This document shows, piece after piece, positions 34,899 through 44,797 of a DNA stretch of 64,000 nt. The position numbers and the translations under genes were made by a program. Position 1 is the first letter of the stretch. The number at the start of each line of letters is the position of its first letter. The notes under the pieces were generated by a model. That model was not told the DNA's origin. It saw only the letters and a list, made by a program, of their open reading frames with translations, and did no database searches. The stretch comes from an uncultured Desulfuromonas sp. (lineage in GTDB: Bacteria; Desulfobacterota; Desulfuromonadia; Desulfuromonadales; Desulfuromonadaceae): assembly GCF_963678835.1 (NCBI RefSeq), contig NZ_OY787469.1, forward strand, positions 744,001 through 808,000, given 5' to 3'.

Positions 34899-35080
34899 GA
34901 ATGGCGCTAGTTTAAGGGGAAATGGCAGCAAAACCGGGATTGTCCCCGCACGGGGGCTGTCCCAGGCTTTTGCGGTGCAAACCGCCACTGTTCCATGGCC
35001 CATAAACATCTGGGACAGCCCCAGAAAGGGCTTGGGACAGTCCCGAGTTTACTACAAAATTGCTTAAACTAGCGCCATTC
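34899..35080. mobile_element. 182-bp MITE-like element with 18-bp perfect terminal inverted repeats
   Basis: GAATGGCGCTAGTTTAAG at 34899-34916 is the exact reverse complement of 35063-35080. Outside both ends lies the same 11-base word GTTGGTTTCCC (34888-34898 and 35081-35091), as expected for a target-site duplication. The inside has no gene but nested palindromes: GGGGCTGTCCCAG (about 34965-34977) with CTGGGACAGCCCC (about 35011-35023), and GGGACAGTCCCGAG. An 11-bp duplication is in the range made by IS4-type elements; the parent transposase is not in the window. Confidence 0.82.
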
Positions 35081-35142
35081 GTTGGTTTCCCCTGTTTTTC
35101 TAACCCCGCCCTCAACAGAACTTAGCGCCCTTCTTATATAAG

Positions 35143-35164
35143 CCTAACCCTGTCCTAACATTGT
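35143..35164 (+). promoter_or_regulatory. Possible Pho box upstream of pstS
   Basis: Two 11-base direct repeats, CCTAACCCTGT and CCTAACATTGT, lie in tandem about 110 bases before pstS. PhoB sites are built from 11-bp direct repeats, and TGTCCTAACATTGT resembles half of the consensus. The match is partial. Confidence 0.4.
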
Positions 35165-35271
35165 AGCGTCACCTTTAGCAAAGTTTTAAACCGCGATTGA
35201 AATCGGTGCAAACCACTGAAAATTTCAGTTGGTTTGAGATTAAAGATGACGCAACTTCAAGGAGAAACAGG

Positions 35272-36276
35272 ATGAAAACAATGGCAGTACGAAGTGTTGT
35301 TAAGCGGGTCGCCGCAACAGCCACCGTTGTCGCAGCAATGCTGATGACAGCGGCTCCAGGTCAAGCCTCTGCACCCAAGGTCGATGTGAACCTGTCGGAC
35401 TACGTCACGGTACAAGGTGTCGGCGGCAACCTGAGCAGTGTCGGTTCCGATACGCTCAACAATCTGATGACATTCTGGGCTGAGGCGTTTCGCGCCAAGT
35501 ACCCCAATGTCAACATTCAGATCGAAGGCAAGGGTTCCAGTACCGCTCCTCCGGCATTGATCGAGGGTGCTGCGCAGATCGGTCCCATGTCGCGCAAAAT
35601 GAAGAGCAGTGAAGTTGAGAAGTTTGAAAAGCGTTATGGCTTCAAGCCGACCACCATTGGTGTTGCTCTTGACTCTCTGGGTGTTTTCGTCAACAAGGAT
35701 AACCCGGTTAACGCACTGTCTCTGCAACAAATCGATGCCATCTTCTCCAAAAACCGCAAGGGCGGTGCTCCTCGCGACGCCATCGTCTGGGGTGATTTGG
35801 GCCAGGGCGGTAAGTTCGCCAACCTGCCTATCAGCATCTACGGTCGCAACTCTGCGTCCGGTACCTACGGTTACTTCAAGAAACACGCCCTGTTCAAAGG
35901 CGACTATAAAGACACCGTTAAAGAGCAGCCGGGTTCCGCTTCTGTTGTTCTGTCCGTCACTGAAGACCTCGGTGGTATCGGTTACTCCGGCATTGGCTAC
36001 AAGACCTCCGGTGTTAAGGCGATCGCTCTGGCGAAAAAAGACGGTGACACCGCTTACGAGCCGACTTACGAGAATGTTCTCAACGGCAAATACCCTCTTG
36101 GTCGTATGCTTTACCTCAACGTGGTTAAGAAGCCCAATGAGCCTCTGCCCAAGTTGATCTCTGAGTTCATTACCTTTGTCCTGTCCAAAGAAGGTCAGCA
36201 GATTGTTGTTAAAGACGGTTACCTGCCGCTGCCGGCTCCGGTTGCTGCCAAGGAGTTGGTCAAGGTTAAAAACTAA
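35272..36276 (+). CDS. pstS: Phosphate ABC transporter substrate-binding protein
   Basis: The ATG at 35272 follows AAGGAGAAACAGG. The 334-residue protein has a signal peptide (to about residue 30, AAPGQASA) and a PstS fold with phosphate-binding loops VGSDTLNNLM, GKGSSTAPPALIEGAAQIGPMSR (in parts) and GRNSASGTYGYFKKH. It binds phosphate in the periplasm and delivers it to PstCA. A stable hairpin separates it from pstC, which should favour higher expression of pstS. Confidence 0.95.
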   Translation: MKTMAVRSVVKRVAATATVVAAMLMTAAPGQASAPKVDVNLSDYVTVQGVGGNLSSVGSDTLNNLMTFWAEAFRAKYPNVNIQIEGKGSSTAPPALIEGAAQIGPMSRKMKSSEVEKFEKRYGFKPTTIGVALDSLGVFVNKDNPVNALSLQQIDAIFSKNRKGGAPRDAIVWGDLGQGGKFANLPISIYGRNSASGTYGYFKKHALFKGDYKDTVKEQPGSASVVLSVTEDLGGIGYSGIGYKTSGVKAIALAKKDGDTAYEPTYENVLNGKYPLGRMLYLNVVKKPNEPLPKLISEFITFVLSKEGQQIVVKDGYLPLPAPVAAKELVKVKN

Positions 36277-36322
36277 CGATTGACTGCCGGCCATGCCGGA
36301 TGACAGTTACCGCTGGATCATG

Positions 36323-36351
36323 GCACCGCCCGGCATCTTGTCGGGCGGTGC
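36323..36351 (+). terminator. Intercistronic hairpin between pstS and pstC
   Basis: GCACCGCCCG and CGGGCGGTGC (36323-36332, 36342-36351) form a perfect 10-bp GC-rich stem with no T-run. It more likely protects the pstS message from 3' decay or partly attenuates than fully terminates. Confidence 0.55.
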
Positions 36352-36408
36352 ATCTGTCTGATGAAATTATCAGGGTGAGACACCTCGTACGTCGGGTGAA
36401 TAAGCTAT

Positions 36409-38631
36409 ATGGATAAAAAAGTTCTGCGAAAGATCAAGCGAAACGACTCGCTTGCGGCTCTGGGGATTCGTGCCGGGGGTGTTCTGGTGATTGCCAGCGT
36501 CATCCTGATTTTATTGCTGATCGGTAAAGAGGCGTTGCCGCTGTTTTATGCGCCCCAGGCCGAGTTGAGCAAACGGTTTGCATTGCCCGATGAGTTAGTG
36601 GACAAAGAGATTTTTGCTCTCGGCGTTGATGAATATCGTGAAATTGTCTATGTGGTGGATGAGCTGGGACAGTTCACTTTCGTCAATGTTGAGAACGGAT
36701 TGATATTAAAACGTCTGCAGGCGGAGTCCGTTGAAGATGGATTGCGGGTGACGGCTGTTGAACGGATTGATACGCGCACCTATGCGCTCAGTTGGAATGA
36801 TGGCCATCTGTCCATGGATCAGGTGGCGTTCAGCATTGACTATGATGCACATGGCAAACGGGTCATGCACATGGCTTTGCACCAACTGGGGCGGTTTGAG
36901 GCGGGCCAGCAGACGGCTCAACGGCTGGTCGCTCGTCAGTCGGACCATGGTGTCACGTTGGTGCGCCAGCTCGGCAGTTCCGATCTGGAAATCATTCAGC
37001 AGGTTGAAGAGGAGGATCTGTTCGGCAATGTCCAGTCCAGTCGTGAAGTCAGCGTTCTGGAAGGGGTGCATCCCGATCCGGTCACTGCAATTACTCTGAA
37101 TGGCGATGGTAGCATGCTCTATGCCGGAACCTCGCATGGTGCGCTGTTGCGCTGGGATCTCAGCACTCCCGGTGAACCGCTTCTGCTGGATAAATTGCAG
37201 GCGTTTCGCGATCGCCGCGCGGTCACCTCGCTGGCCTTGATGCTGGGACAAATTTCTTTGGCGGTTGGTGACGATGGCGGGCTGGTGACGGTGTGGTTTC
37301 CGACACCAACCGAAGAGGGCGATGGTCATAAGCGCCTGCAGTTGATCCATACCCTGTCACGTCATGATACGCCGGTTGCCGCATTGGTGCCGTCGCTGCG
37401 TAATCGCACACTGGTCAGTCTTGGCCGCGGTGGCGTGGTGCATCTCGATTATTCAACCAGCGAACGTCATCTGCTGACGCTGGTCGACAATGATCCGGTG
37501 CTGATGTGTGATATTTCGCAGCGGGGCGATGGTCTGGTTGCCTTACAGCCCAACGGCCAGGTGGCATTGTGGTCGATTGATAATCCCCACCCGGAGATCA
37601 GCTTCAGTTCTCTGTTCAGCAAGGTGTGGTATGAGAGTTATTCCAAGCCGGAATGGGTGTGGCAATCGTCGTCCGCCAGTGACGACTTTGAAGCTAAAAT
37701 GAGCCTGACGCCATTGATCTATGGCACCTTGAAGGGCACGTTCTATGCGATGATTTTTGCTGTGCCCCTGGCACTGCTTGGTGCGGTGTACACGAGTCAG
37801 TTCGGCAGCAAACGTTTGCGCGAGTTGATTAAGCCGTCGGTGGAAATCATGGCCGCGGTACCCTCGGTCATCATCGGTTTTCTTGCCGCGCTGTGGTTTG
37901 CTCCACTGCTGGAAACCCACTTTCCCGGCTTTGTGCTGAGTCTGCTGATCGTGCCGCTGGTCTTTTTGCTGTTGCTGATTCTGTGGCAGCCGATGCGCGA
38001 CCGGCCGTGGGCCAAATATGTCGAGAGCGGCCATGAATTTATCGTGATGGCGCCGTTACTGGTGTTGGCTGTTGCCATTGCCGTTCAGCTCGGTCCCTGG
38101 TTTGAGCAACTGCTGTTTGACGGCAACTTCAAGCTGTGGCTGTTCAGCGAAGCCGGCATGCGTTACGACTCGCGCAACAGTATCGTGATCTCGTTTGCCC
38201 TTGGTTTTGCCGTGATCCCCATCATTTTCACCATTACGGAGGATGCTCTGTCCAATGTTCCGCAAAGTCTTAAAGCGGCTTCGTTGGCGCTGGGCGCCAG
38301 TCGCTGGCAGACGGTCTGGCGCGTGGTTTTGCCTTCGGCCAGCCCCGGCATCTTTGCCGCGGTGATGATCGGTCTGGGGCGTGCGGTTGGTGAAACGATG
38401 ATCGTGTTGATGGCGACCGGGAATACGCCGATTATGGACTTGAGTATCTTCAACGGCATGCGACCTTTATCGGCCAATATCGCGGTTGAAATTCCCGAAG
38501 CGCCCCATGGTGACACGCTGTATCGGGTGTTGTTCCTGTCCGCCGTATTGTTGTTTATTTTGACCTTTGTTCTCAACACGGTCGCCGAGGTGGTTCGCCA
38601 CCGGTTGCGGCGTAAGTACGGACGTTTCTAA
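36409..38631 (+). CDS. pstC: Phosphate ABC permease PstC with inserted beta-propeller domain
   Basis: At 740 residues this is over twice the usual PstC length. TM1 (about 18-40) is followed by a ~370-residue extracytoplasmic insertion with WD40/propeller-like blades (LNGDGSMLYAGTSHGALLRWD, written here as a representative blade, and ISLAVGDDGGLVTVWF). The standard permease core begins at about 424, with its EAA loop EDALSNVPQSLKAASLALGA. Long PstC variants of this kind occur in some proteobacteria, but the insertion's role is unknown; it may contact PstS or the matching long domain of PstA. Confidence 0.9.
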   Translation: MDKKVLRKIKRNDSLAALGIRAGGVLVIASVILILLLIGKEALPLFYAPQAELSKRFALPDELVDKEIFALGVDEYREIVYVVDELGQFTFVNVENGLILKRLQAESVEDGLRVTAVERIDTRTYALSWNDGHLSMDQVAFSIDYDAHGKRVMHMALHQLGRFEAGQQTAQRLVARQSDHGVTLVRQLGSSDLEIIQQVEEEDLFGNVQSSREVSVLEGVHPDPVTAITLNGDGSMLYAGTSHGALLRWDLSTPGEPLLLDKLQAFRDRRAVTSLALMLGQISLAVGDDGGLVTVWFPTPTEEGDGHKRLQLIHTLSRHDTPVAALVPSLRNRTLVSLGRGGVVHLDYSTSERHLLTLVDNDPVLMCDISQRGDGLVALQPNGQVALWSIDNPHPEISFSSLFSKVWYESYSKPEWVWQSSSASDDFEAKMSLTPLIYGTLKGTFYAMIFAVPLALLGAVYTSQFGSKRLRELIKPSVEIMAAVPSVIIGFLAALWFAPLLETHFPGFVLSLLIVPLVFLLLLILWQPMRDRPWAKYVESGHEFIVMAPLLVLAVAIAVQLGPWFEQLLFDGNFKLWLFSEAGMRYDSRNSIVISFALGFAVIPIIFTITEDALSNVPQSLKAASLALGASRWQTVWRVVLPSASPGIFAAVMIGLGRAVGETMIVLMATGNTPIMDLSIFNGMRPLSANIAVEIPEAPHGDTLYRVLFLSAVLLFILTFVLNTVAEVVRHRLRRKYGRF

Positions 38632-38673
38632 GGTTGCTATCGTCGTGGTTGACGGAGAAAATTGAGGACACTC

Positions 38674-40266
38674 ATGAAGCAGTTTATTACACGCGGTGAG
38701 CCCCAGGTTTGGCTGACGGCCGCCGCTCTGACATCAACGTTGCTGATGGCGTTTATCCTGGTGCTGGTGGTGATTGCCAATGGGCTGGGGACGTTTTGGC
38801 CGGCGCGGTTAACCGTATTCGATCTGTCCAACGGGCAGTCGGTTCTTGGTGAAGTTCTCAAAGAGGAACCGCTTCCCGGAGAGGATTCGCGGCGCATTCA
38901 GATCAAAGTGGGCAACCGCGACCTGTACGGCATGGATTTTCGCTGGATTCGCGAAGATGGCGTTGTCAAACGCCATCAGCCCAAGCACGTCGCAACCATT
39001 GAGCGACAGGAGTACGGGAATTTTTACGGTATTCTCACGGAGGTTGTCGCTCCTGGTGTCGATACTTCGATGGCCTTGTGGCAACAGCTGGAAGCCGGTC
39101 GAGAAGCGATCGTGCCGTTACAGGACACGCTTGATGAGATTGATGGCCATATCAATGATATCAATTATGAGATCCAGAAGCTTAATAATCGCGACCTGCT
39201 CTATGCCTATGAAGGGGTAGAAAAACAAGACCCTAAACGGGTGGACATCGCCGCGCAAGTTTCTGAACTTAAAGGATCCTTTGGCCATTGGATGACCGAA
39301 CAGAGCAAGCAGAAACAGAAGCTGCGGGATTATTATGCCAACTTTACCGATATTAACGGTCGTCCGGCACACATCGCTCTGGCGGAAATTGTCCGCAGCT
39401 TTCAGCCCAATGATTTAACGACGCTGCAGCGGGCGGGGATCTATTTTAACAAGCTGGTTGAGCTGTTCGTTGGTGAACCGCGCGAGTCCAACACCGAGGG
39501 TGGATTGTTTCCAGCCATCTACGGCACGGTGCTGTTGATTTTTGTCATGAGCCTGTTTTCGTTCCCTTTAGGTGTGATTGCCGCCATCTATCTGAGCGAA
39601 TATGCCGGCGAAGGATTGATGGTGCGCATGGTGCGGATTGCCGTGAACAATCTGGCCGGGATTCCGTCGATTGTCTATGGCATCTTCGGCCTGGGCTTTT
39701 TTATCTATGGGATTGGCAGCGGCATTGACCAACTGTTTTTTCCGGAACGTCTGCCGACGCCGACGTTCGGCACCGGTGGGTTGCTGTGGGCCAGTCTGAC
39801 TCTGGCGCTGCTGACGGTACCGGTTGTTATCGTGACGACGGAAGAGGCACTGGGCGCGATTCCCGGTGGGATTCGTGAAGGCTCGCTGGCCCTTGGTTCA
39901 ACGCGCTTTCAGACCCTGACCCGCATCTTGTTGCCCATGGCCTCGCCGGGGATTATGACCGGACTGATTCTGTCCATGGCCCGTGCTGCCGGTGAGGTTG
40001 CGCCGTTGATGATCACCGGTGTGGTCAAGCTGGCGCCCTCGTTGCCTCTGGATGGGCAGTTTCCCTACTTTCATCTGGAACGTAAATTTATGCATCTGGG
40101 CTTTCACATCTACGACATAGGTTTTCAATCGCCGAATGTCGAAGCGGCGCGGCCCATGGTGTTTGTGACCACGCTGTTGCTGGTCTTGATCGTTATCGTA
40201 ATGAGTGGTGTCGCCATCCGCTTGCGCAACCACATGAAGAAAAAATATACCTTCGGCACCTTTTAG
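38674..40266 (+). CDS. pstA: Phosphate ABC permease PstA with long periplasmic domain
   Basis: The ATG at 38674 follows GAGGACACTC; an upstream TTG is not needed. The 530-residue protein has TM1 (about 17-40), a ~230-residue periplasmic region with a predicted coiled coil (QDTLDEIDGHINDINYEIQK), and the permease core from about 280 with the EAA loop EEALGAIPGGIREGSLALG. Usual PstA length is near 290. The extension pairs with the long domain in PstC, pointing to a modified outer face of the transporter. Confidence 0.9.
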   Translation: MKQFITRGEPQVWLTAAALTSTLLMAFILVLVVIANGLGTFWPARLTVFDLSNGQSVLGEVLKEEPLPGEDSRRIQIKVGNRDLYGMDFRWIREDGVVKRHQPKHVATIERQEYGNFYGILTEVVAPGVDTSMALWQQLEAGREAIVPLQDTLDEIDGHINDINYEIQKLNNRDLLYAYEGVEKQDPKRVDIAAQVSELKGSFGHWMTEQSKQKQKLRDYYANFTDINGRPAHIALAEIVRSFQPNDLTTLQRAGIYFNKLVELFVGEPRESNTEGGLFPAIYGTVLLIFVMSLFSFPLGVIAAIYLSEYAGEGLMVRMVRIAVNNLAGIPSIVYGIFGLGFFIYGIGSGIDQLFFPERLPTPTFGTGGLLWASLTLALLTVPVVIVTTEEALGAIPGGIREGSLALGSTRFQTLTRILLPMASPGIMTGLILSMARAAGEVAPLMITGVVKLAPSLPLDGQFPYFHLERKFMHLGFHIYDIGFQSPNVEAARPMVFVTTLLLVLIVIVMSGVAIRLRNHMKKKYTFGTF

Positions 40267-40318
40267 AGTTGCGGCACCGACGGTGGAGCAATAAGGACAT
40301 TCTGGAGAATAAAAAACT

Positions 40319-41095
40319 ATGACGACCCCCAATCCTCTGGCAGATCCTGTCATTGAAGTTGAGCATCTTGATTTTTTCTACGGCACCTCGCAGGCGTTGT
40401 TTGACCTGAATATGGTGTTCCCGCGCCGCCAGGTGACGGCGCTGATCGGCCCATCCGGCTGCGGCAAGTCGACGTTTTTGCGCTGTATCAACCGGATGAA
40501 CGATCTGGTCGATATTTCACGCATGGAGGGCAGTATCCGTATTGATGACACCGAGATCAATTCCGGCGATCTCGATGTGATTGAGTTGCGCCGCCGCGTT
40601 GGCATGGTGTTTCAGAAATCAAACCCATTTCCCAAATCGATCTATGAAAACGTCATCTACGGTCTGCGCATTGCCGGCATCAACGATAAAAAGATCCTCG
40701 ATGAAACGGTGGAGCGCAGCCTCAAGGGGGCCGCATTGTGGGACGAGGTCAAAGATCGTCTTCAGGATTCCGCTCTGGGCATGTCCGGGGGACAGATGCA
40801 GCGTTTGTGTATTGCCCGGGCCATTGCCGTGAATCCTGAAGTGATTCTGATGGATGAACCCTGTTCGGCTCTGGATCCAAAATCGACGGCCCGAGTTGAG
40901 GACCTGATCAAAGAGCTGCGTGATGACTACACGATTATTATTGTCACCCATAACATGCAACAGGCGGCACGGGTATCTGATTATACGGCGTTTTTTTTTG
41001 AAGGGGTTCTCGTGGAATACGGTAAGACCGGTGATCTGTTCATGAAGCCGAAGAACAAACAGACTGAAGACTATATCACCGGCCGGTTCGGTTAA
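40319..41095 (+). CDS. pstB: Phosphate ABC transporter ATPase
   Basis: A 258-residue ABC ATPase with Walker [10 protein letters not shown], signature [16 protein letters not shown], Walker [14 protein letters not shown] and the switch His in [10 protein letters not shown]. The [17 protein letters not shown] opening and [19 protein letters not shown] are PstB-specific. It powers PstCA. GGAG lies 11 bases before the ATG. Confidence 0.96.
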   Translation: MTTPNPLADPVIEVEHLDFFYGTSQALFDLNMVFPRRQVTALIGPSGCGKSTFLRCINRMNDLVDISRMEGSIRIDDTEINSGDLDVIELRRRVGMVFQKSNPFPKSIYENVIYGLRIAGINDKKILDETVERSLKGAALWDEVKDRLQDSALGMSGGQMQRLCIARAIAVNPEVILMDEPCSALDPKSTARVEDLIKELRDDYTIIIVTHNMQQAARVSDYTAFFFEGVLVEYGKTGDLFMKPKNKQTEDYITGRFG

Positions 41096-41188
41096 CAGGC
41101 CATCGGCGGTTTTGACGAATAACGGATCAGTCGGCCGGAACGCAAAGCCCGGTGGCGATTCCATGGATGACAGGGAAGGACCTATTAG

Positions 41189-41851
41189 ATGATGGCAATC
41201 CATTTGCAAGAAGAACTTAACACGTTAAAGCGGATGATCCTGGCGCAGAGCGCCCTGGTCGAAGAGAGTGTTCAGAAGGCGGTCCAGGCGCTCGAACGGG
41301 GAGACAATGCCCTGGCCGACAGCGTCATTAATCTTGACAATCGCATCAATCATCACGAGGTGGAGCTGGAAGAAGAGTGCCTGAAGGTGCTGGCTCTTCA
41401 TCAGCCGGTGGCCACGGATCTGCGTTTTATCGTCTCGGTAATCAAGATCAACAGCGATCTGGAGCGGATTGGTGATGTGGCTGTCAACGTGGCCAAGCGC
41501 ACCCTGGCGTTTGCTGAGCTGAAAAAGGTGGAGGCGCCGTTTGATTTTCCGTTGATGGCCAAGCGCGTTCTGGCCATGCTTGACAAAAGTCTTACGTCGT
41601 TGGTCAATCTGGATGCTGCCATGGCACAGCAGGTCATTGACGATGATGATCAGATTGATGAGCTGCATCGTCAGACCTACGGTCTGGTCAAGCAGGAGCT
41701 GGTCGCGTCCAGTCATAACCTTGAAGCGCTGCTGCTGTGGCTGGCGGTGTCGCGCCATATGGAACGCATTGCCGATCTGGCGGCGCATATTGCCGAAGAT
41801 GTGGTGTACATGATTGAGGGGCAGATCGTTCGTCACCGTTCTGGGGGCTAG
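41189..41851 (+). CDS. phoU: Phosphate signalling protein PhoU
   Basis: A 220-residue protein with two three-helix PhoU domains, each with the ligand pattern (EEECLKVLALHQPVATDLRF early; RHMERIADLAAHIAEDV late, E/D clusters that bind metal). PhoU links PstB activity to PhoR and dampens phosphate uptake. It ends the pst operon. Confidence 0.95.
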   Translation: MMAIHLQEELNTLKRMILAQSALVEESVQKAVQALERGDNALADSVINLDNRINHHEVELEEECLKVLALHQPVATDLRFIVSVIKINSDLERIGDVAVNVAKRTLAFAELKKVEAPFDFPLMAKRVLAMLDKSLTSLVNLDAAMAQQVIDDDDQIDELHRQTYGLVKQELVASSHNLEALLLWLAVSRHMERIADLAAHIAEDVVYMIEGQIVRHRSGG

Positions 41852-42222
41852 AATATAACTGCGCCTCTTGGCGGGGCAATGTGTTTTGGGGGGATATTTC
41901 CGGGTTTCTCTTTCGCGTCTTTTCATGAAGCCCGCCGTGTTCCTATGGCCAAAAGGCTCGCGGGGGAGGAGGTGTTTACGCTAAAAAAATCAACTCTTGG
42001 TGGCGAAACGCGTGCTTAACACATTTAAGCGATTGACAAGAGCGACGAAAGAAGGTAGACAAGAAGACAGTGTGTGTCAGCGGCGAGTTGACACCAACAA
42101 AGAGTTCAATTCCTGAATACCCCCAATGGAACTACCCCACTTGTCCCTGTCACTCTAAACCGAGAGGCCTGTTGTCGCAGCAACGGTACGTCTTCCTTTC
42201 GCTGTCGAGCAGCCACAAATTA
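41852..42222 (+). other. Long leader region of rho
   Basis: About 370 bases between phoU and rho. It contains one good promoter (42033-42061), then about 160 bases of untranslated leader. rho leaders are long in many bacteria because Rho represses its own synthesis by early termination; the C-rich, G-poor stretch at 42110-42170 would suit a rut site. No gene is supported here. Confidence 0.45.
42033..42061 (+). promoter_or_regulatory. Sigma-70 promoter of rho
   Basis: TTGACA at 42033-42038 and TAGACA at 42056-42061, spaced by 17 bases. The -35 is consensus; the -10 matches at four of six positions. Confidence 0.55.
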
Positions 42223-43542
42223 ATGAAAAAAACAGACAATAAAAAAACCGAGACCAGAACCACGCGTAAAATCGTCGAAAATGACGGTTCTTCCATGCAC
42301 CTGAAGGACCTCAAGGCCAAGAAAATTACCGAGCTGACCGAGATTGCCAACGATCTGAAGATCGAAGGGGTCGCCGGTATGCGCAAGCAGGATGTGATCT
42401 TTTCCATTCTCAGCGCCACAGCCGCCCAAAAAGGGGCGATTTTCGGGGAGGGGGTTCTGGAGATCCTGCCCGATGGATTCGGTTTCTTGCGTGCCACGGA
42501 TGCCAACTACCTGCCGGGACCGGACGATATCTATGTCTCCCCGTCGCAGATCCGCCGTTTCAGTTTGCGCACCGGCGACACGATCTCCGGGCAAATTCGT
42601 CCGCCCAAAGAGGGTGAGCGCTATTTTGCTCTGCTCAAGGTTTCGGAGATTAATTTCGAAGATCCGGCGGTTGCCCGTAAGAAGACGCTGTTTGACAACC
42701 TGACACCGTTGCATCCTCAGGAGCGTCTGGTGCTCGAGACCACCAGCGACAATATTCCCATGCGCGTCATTGATCTGGTGTCGCCCATCGGTAAAGGTCA
42801 ACGTGGCCTGATCGTCGCCCCACCGCGCACCGGTAAAACGGTTCTGTTGCAAAATCTGGCCAACTCCATCACCACCAACCATCCCGAAGCGTATCTGATC
42901 GTTTTGTTGATTGATGAACGTCCTGAGGAAGTTACCGACATGCAACGGTCGGTGCAGGGTGAAGTGGTTTCCTCCACCTTTGACGAACCGGCAACCCGCC
43001 ACGTCCAGGTGGCCGAGATGGTGATTCAGAAAGCCAAGCGCCTGGTTGAGCATAAACGTGATGTGGTTATTCTGCTCGATTCCATCACTCGTCTGGCACG
43101 TGCCTACAATACGGTGGTGCCGCCGAGCGGCAAGATCCTGTCCGGTGGTGTTGACTCCAACGCTTTGCACAAGCCGAAGCGGTTTTTTGGCGCGGCACGT
43201 AATGTTGAAGAGGGCGGCAGCCTGACCATCATTGCCACGGCACTGATCGATACCGGCAGCAAGATGGACGAGGTTATTTTCGAAGAGTTCAAAGGCACCG
43301 GTAACATGGAGCTGGTTCTGGATCGTCGCCTGGTTGACAAGCGCACCTTCCCGGCCATCGACGTCAATAAATCCGGTACCCGTCGTGAAGAGCTGCTGCA
43401 GGATACGACCACGCTGCAGCGCATGTGGCTGCTGCGTAAGGTGCTGACCACCATGAATGTTGTCGACAGCATGGAGTTCTTGCGCGAGAAACTGGTGGAG
43501 ACCAAGGACAATCAAGAATTCCTTGATTCCATGAACCAGTGA
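42223..43542 (+). CDS. rho: Transcription termination factor Rho
   Basis: The start is set at ATG 42223 ([10 protein letters not shown]), giving 439 residues with a charged N-terminal extension before the usual [14 protein letters not shown]; the ATG at 42295 is an alternative. Domains in order: Rho N-terminal helices, the OB-fold RNA-binding domain ([17 protein letters not shown]), the P-loop ATPase ([12 protein letters not shown]), the Q-loop ([11 protein letters not shown]) and the R-loop region ([20 protein letters not shown]). Hexameric RNA translocase. Confidence 0.96.
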   Translation: MKKTDNKKTETRTTRKIVENDGSSMHLKDLKAKKITELTEIANDLKIEGVAGMRKQDVIFSILSATAAQKGAIFGEGVLEILPDGFGFLRATDANYLPGPDDIYVSPSQIRRFSLRTGDTISGQIRPPKEGERYFALLKVSEINFEDPAVARKKTLFDNLTPLHPQERLVLETTSDNIPMRVIDLVSPIGKGQRGLIVAPPRTGKTVLLQNLANSITTNHPEAYLIVLLIDERPEEVTDMQRSVQGEVVSSTFDEPATRHVQVAEMVIQKAKRLVEHKRDVVILLDSITRLARAYNTVVPPSGKILSGGVDSNALHKPKRFFGAARNVEEGGSLTIIATALIDTGSKMDEVIFEEFKGTGNMELVLDRRLVDKRTFPAIDVNKSGTRREELLQDTTTLQRMWLLRKVLTTMNVVDSMEFLREKLVETKDNQEFLDSMNQ

Positions 43543-43744
43543 TCCATTGCGGTTATATGCCGAAGCGTCAATGAATCCAGCTGTTTCAGCTGTCGATCTG
43601 TGAACTTAAAAGAGTTTCCTTGAAGGCATCTGTAAAATAAAGGGTTGCATCAGGACGTGAAAGCGTGTATTTGTTCCTATTGCCCCTTGAAGGGGGTTAA
43701 GATTCTCGCCTGTACAACGCCAGGCACTCAAAAGGAGAACTACC

Positions 43745-43954
43745 ATGAAAGAAGGGATCCATCCCAAGTACGAAGAAGTGACTGTCAAATGTCACTGCGG
43801 CAACTCGTTCCAGACCCGCTCCACCTACGACAAGGGCGGCGAGCTGACCACTGAAATCTGCTCTGCGTGCCATCCGTTTTACACCGGCACTCAGAAGCTG
43901 CTGGATACCGCTGGTCGTATCGAGCGTTTCCGCAAAAGGTATGCAAAGAAGTAG
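43745..43954 (+). CDS. rpmE: Ribosomal protein L31, zinc-binding form
   Basis: A 69-residue L31 with Cys16, Cys18, Cys39 and Cys42, the complete zinc site of the C+ form (KCHCGNSF and [10 protein letters not shown]). AAAGGAG precedes the ATG. The zinc-free paralogue often induced in zinc starvation is not in the window. Confidence 0.96.
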   Translation: MKEGIHPKYEEVTVKCHCGNSFQTRSTYDKGGELTTEICSACHPFYTGTQKLLDTAGRIERFRKRYAKK

Positions 43955-43989
43955 TTGTTTGCTTCGTTGTAACCCGCGTCATTTGGATC

Positions 43990-44027
43990 AGCCGCAAGGG
44001 AGTTTTTCCTCTTGCGGCTGTTTCTCG
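43990..44027 (+). terminator. Terminator-like hairpin after rpmE
   Basis: AGCCGCAAG and CTTGCGGCT arms (43990-43998, 44011-44019) followed by GTTTCTCG. A moderate intrinsic terminator or attenuator before thyX. Confidence 0.6.
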
Positions 44028-44059
44028 TTAAATAATTCCCGTTCTTAAAGGCCGAGCCC

Positions 44060-44746
44060 ATGGAAGTTCAGCTGCTGAGCCATACCCCCGAGCCGGAAAA
44101 AATCGTCGCCGCTGCAGCACGTTTGTGCTACTCGGATGCCGGTATCGACGACCTGTTGTCTGCCGGTCGCGACCAGCAATTGCGCCTGATTGAGAAGATT
44201 CTCAAGTTGGGCCATTTCTCGGTGCTGGAACATGTCAGTTTCAGTTTTGGTCTCGAAGGGCTCAGTCGTGCCTGTTCTCATCAGTTGGTGCGCCACCGGG
44301 TGGCATCCTACTCGCAACAGAGCCAGCGTTACGTGGCACACGACACCCCGTTTGCGGCGGTAGAGCCGCCGTCTCTGGCAAACCATCCCGAATTGCAGCA
44401 ACGGTACCATGCCTTGTTTGATCAAGTGCACCATCTGTACAAGGATATGCTCGAGGCCGGAGTCCCGGCGGAAGACGCCCGTTTTGTGCTGCCCAATGCC
44501 GCCCAGACCAAGCTGGTGATGACCATGAATGCCCGCGAATTGCATCACTTTTTTTCCTTACGCTGCTGTCGTCGTGCCCAGTGGGAAATTCGCGCCATGG
44601 CCAAAAAAATGGTGCTGCTGTGTCGAGAAGCGGCACCGGTACTATTTGCCCAGGCCGGGCCCGGTTGTCTGCGCGGCGCCTGTCCCGAAGGGGCCATGTG
44701 CTGTGGTGAGGCGGATGCTGTGCGGCAGGAATACGGCCAGAACTGA
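44060..44746 (+). CDS. thyX: Flavin-dependent thymidylate synthase
   Basis: A 228-residue ThyX with the signature RHRVASYSQQSQRY at 78-91 (RHRx7S) and FSLRCCRRAQWEIR near the C-terminus. It makes dTMP from dUMP with methylene-THF and FADH2, replacing ThyA. Its place between rpmE and prfA is typical of this lineage. A small hairpin (44757-44772) lies between it and prfA. Confidence 0.95.
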   Translation: MEVQLLSHTPEPEKIVAAAARLCYSDAGIDDLLSAGRDQQLRLIEKILKLGHFSVLEHVSFSFGLEGLSRACSHQLVRHRVASYSQQSQRYVAHDTPFAAVEPPSLANHPELQQRYHALFDQVHHLYKDMLEAGVPAEDARFVLPNAAQTKLVMTMNARELHHFFSLRCCRRAQWEIRAMAKKMVLLCREAAPVLFAQAGPGCLRGACPEGAMCCGEADAVRQEYGQN

Positions 44747-44797
44747 TCATAAAACAGGAACCGCACGGTTCCATCTGTCAATAAGAAAGACACGCTT

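Noticed and set aside
34127..34915. 65-85-codon frames across the BIME array
   Set aside because: Products of tandem REP units, without start signals.
42086..42115. Second TTGACA as a rho promoter
   Set aside because: No -10 box at suitable distance, unlike 42033-42061.
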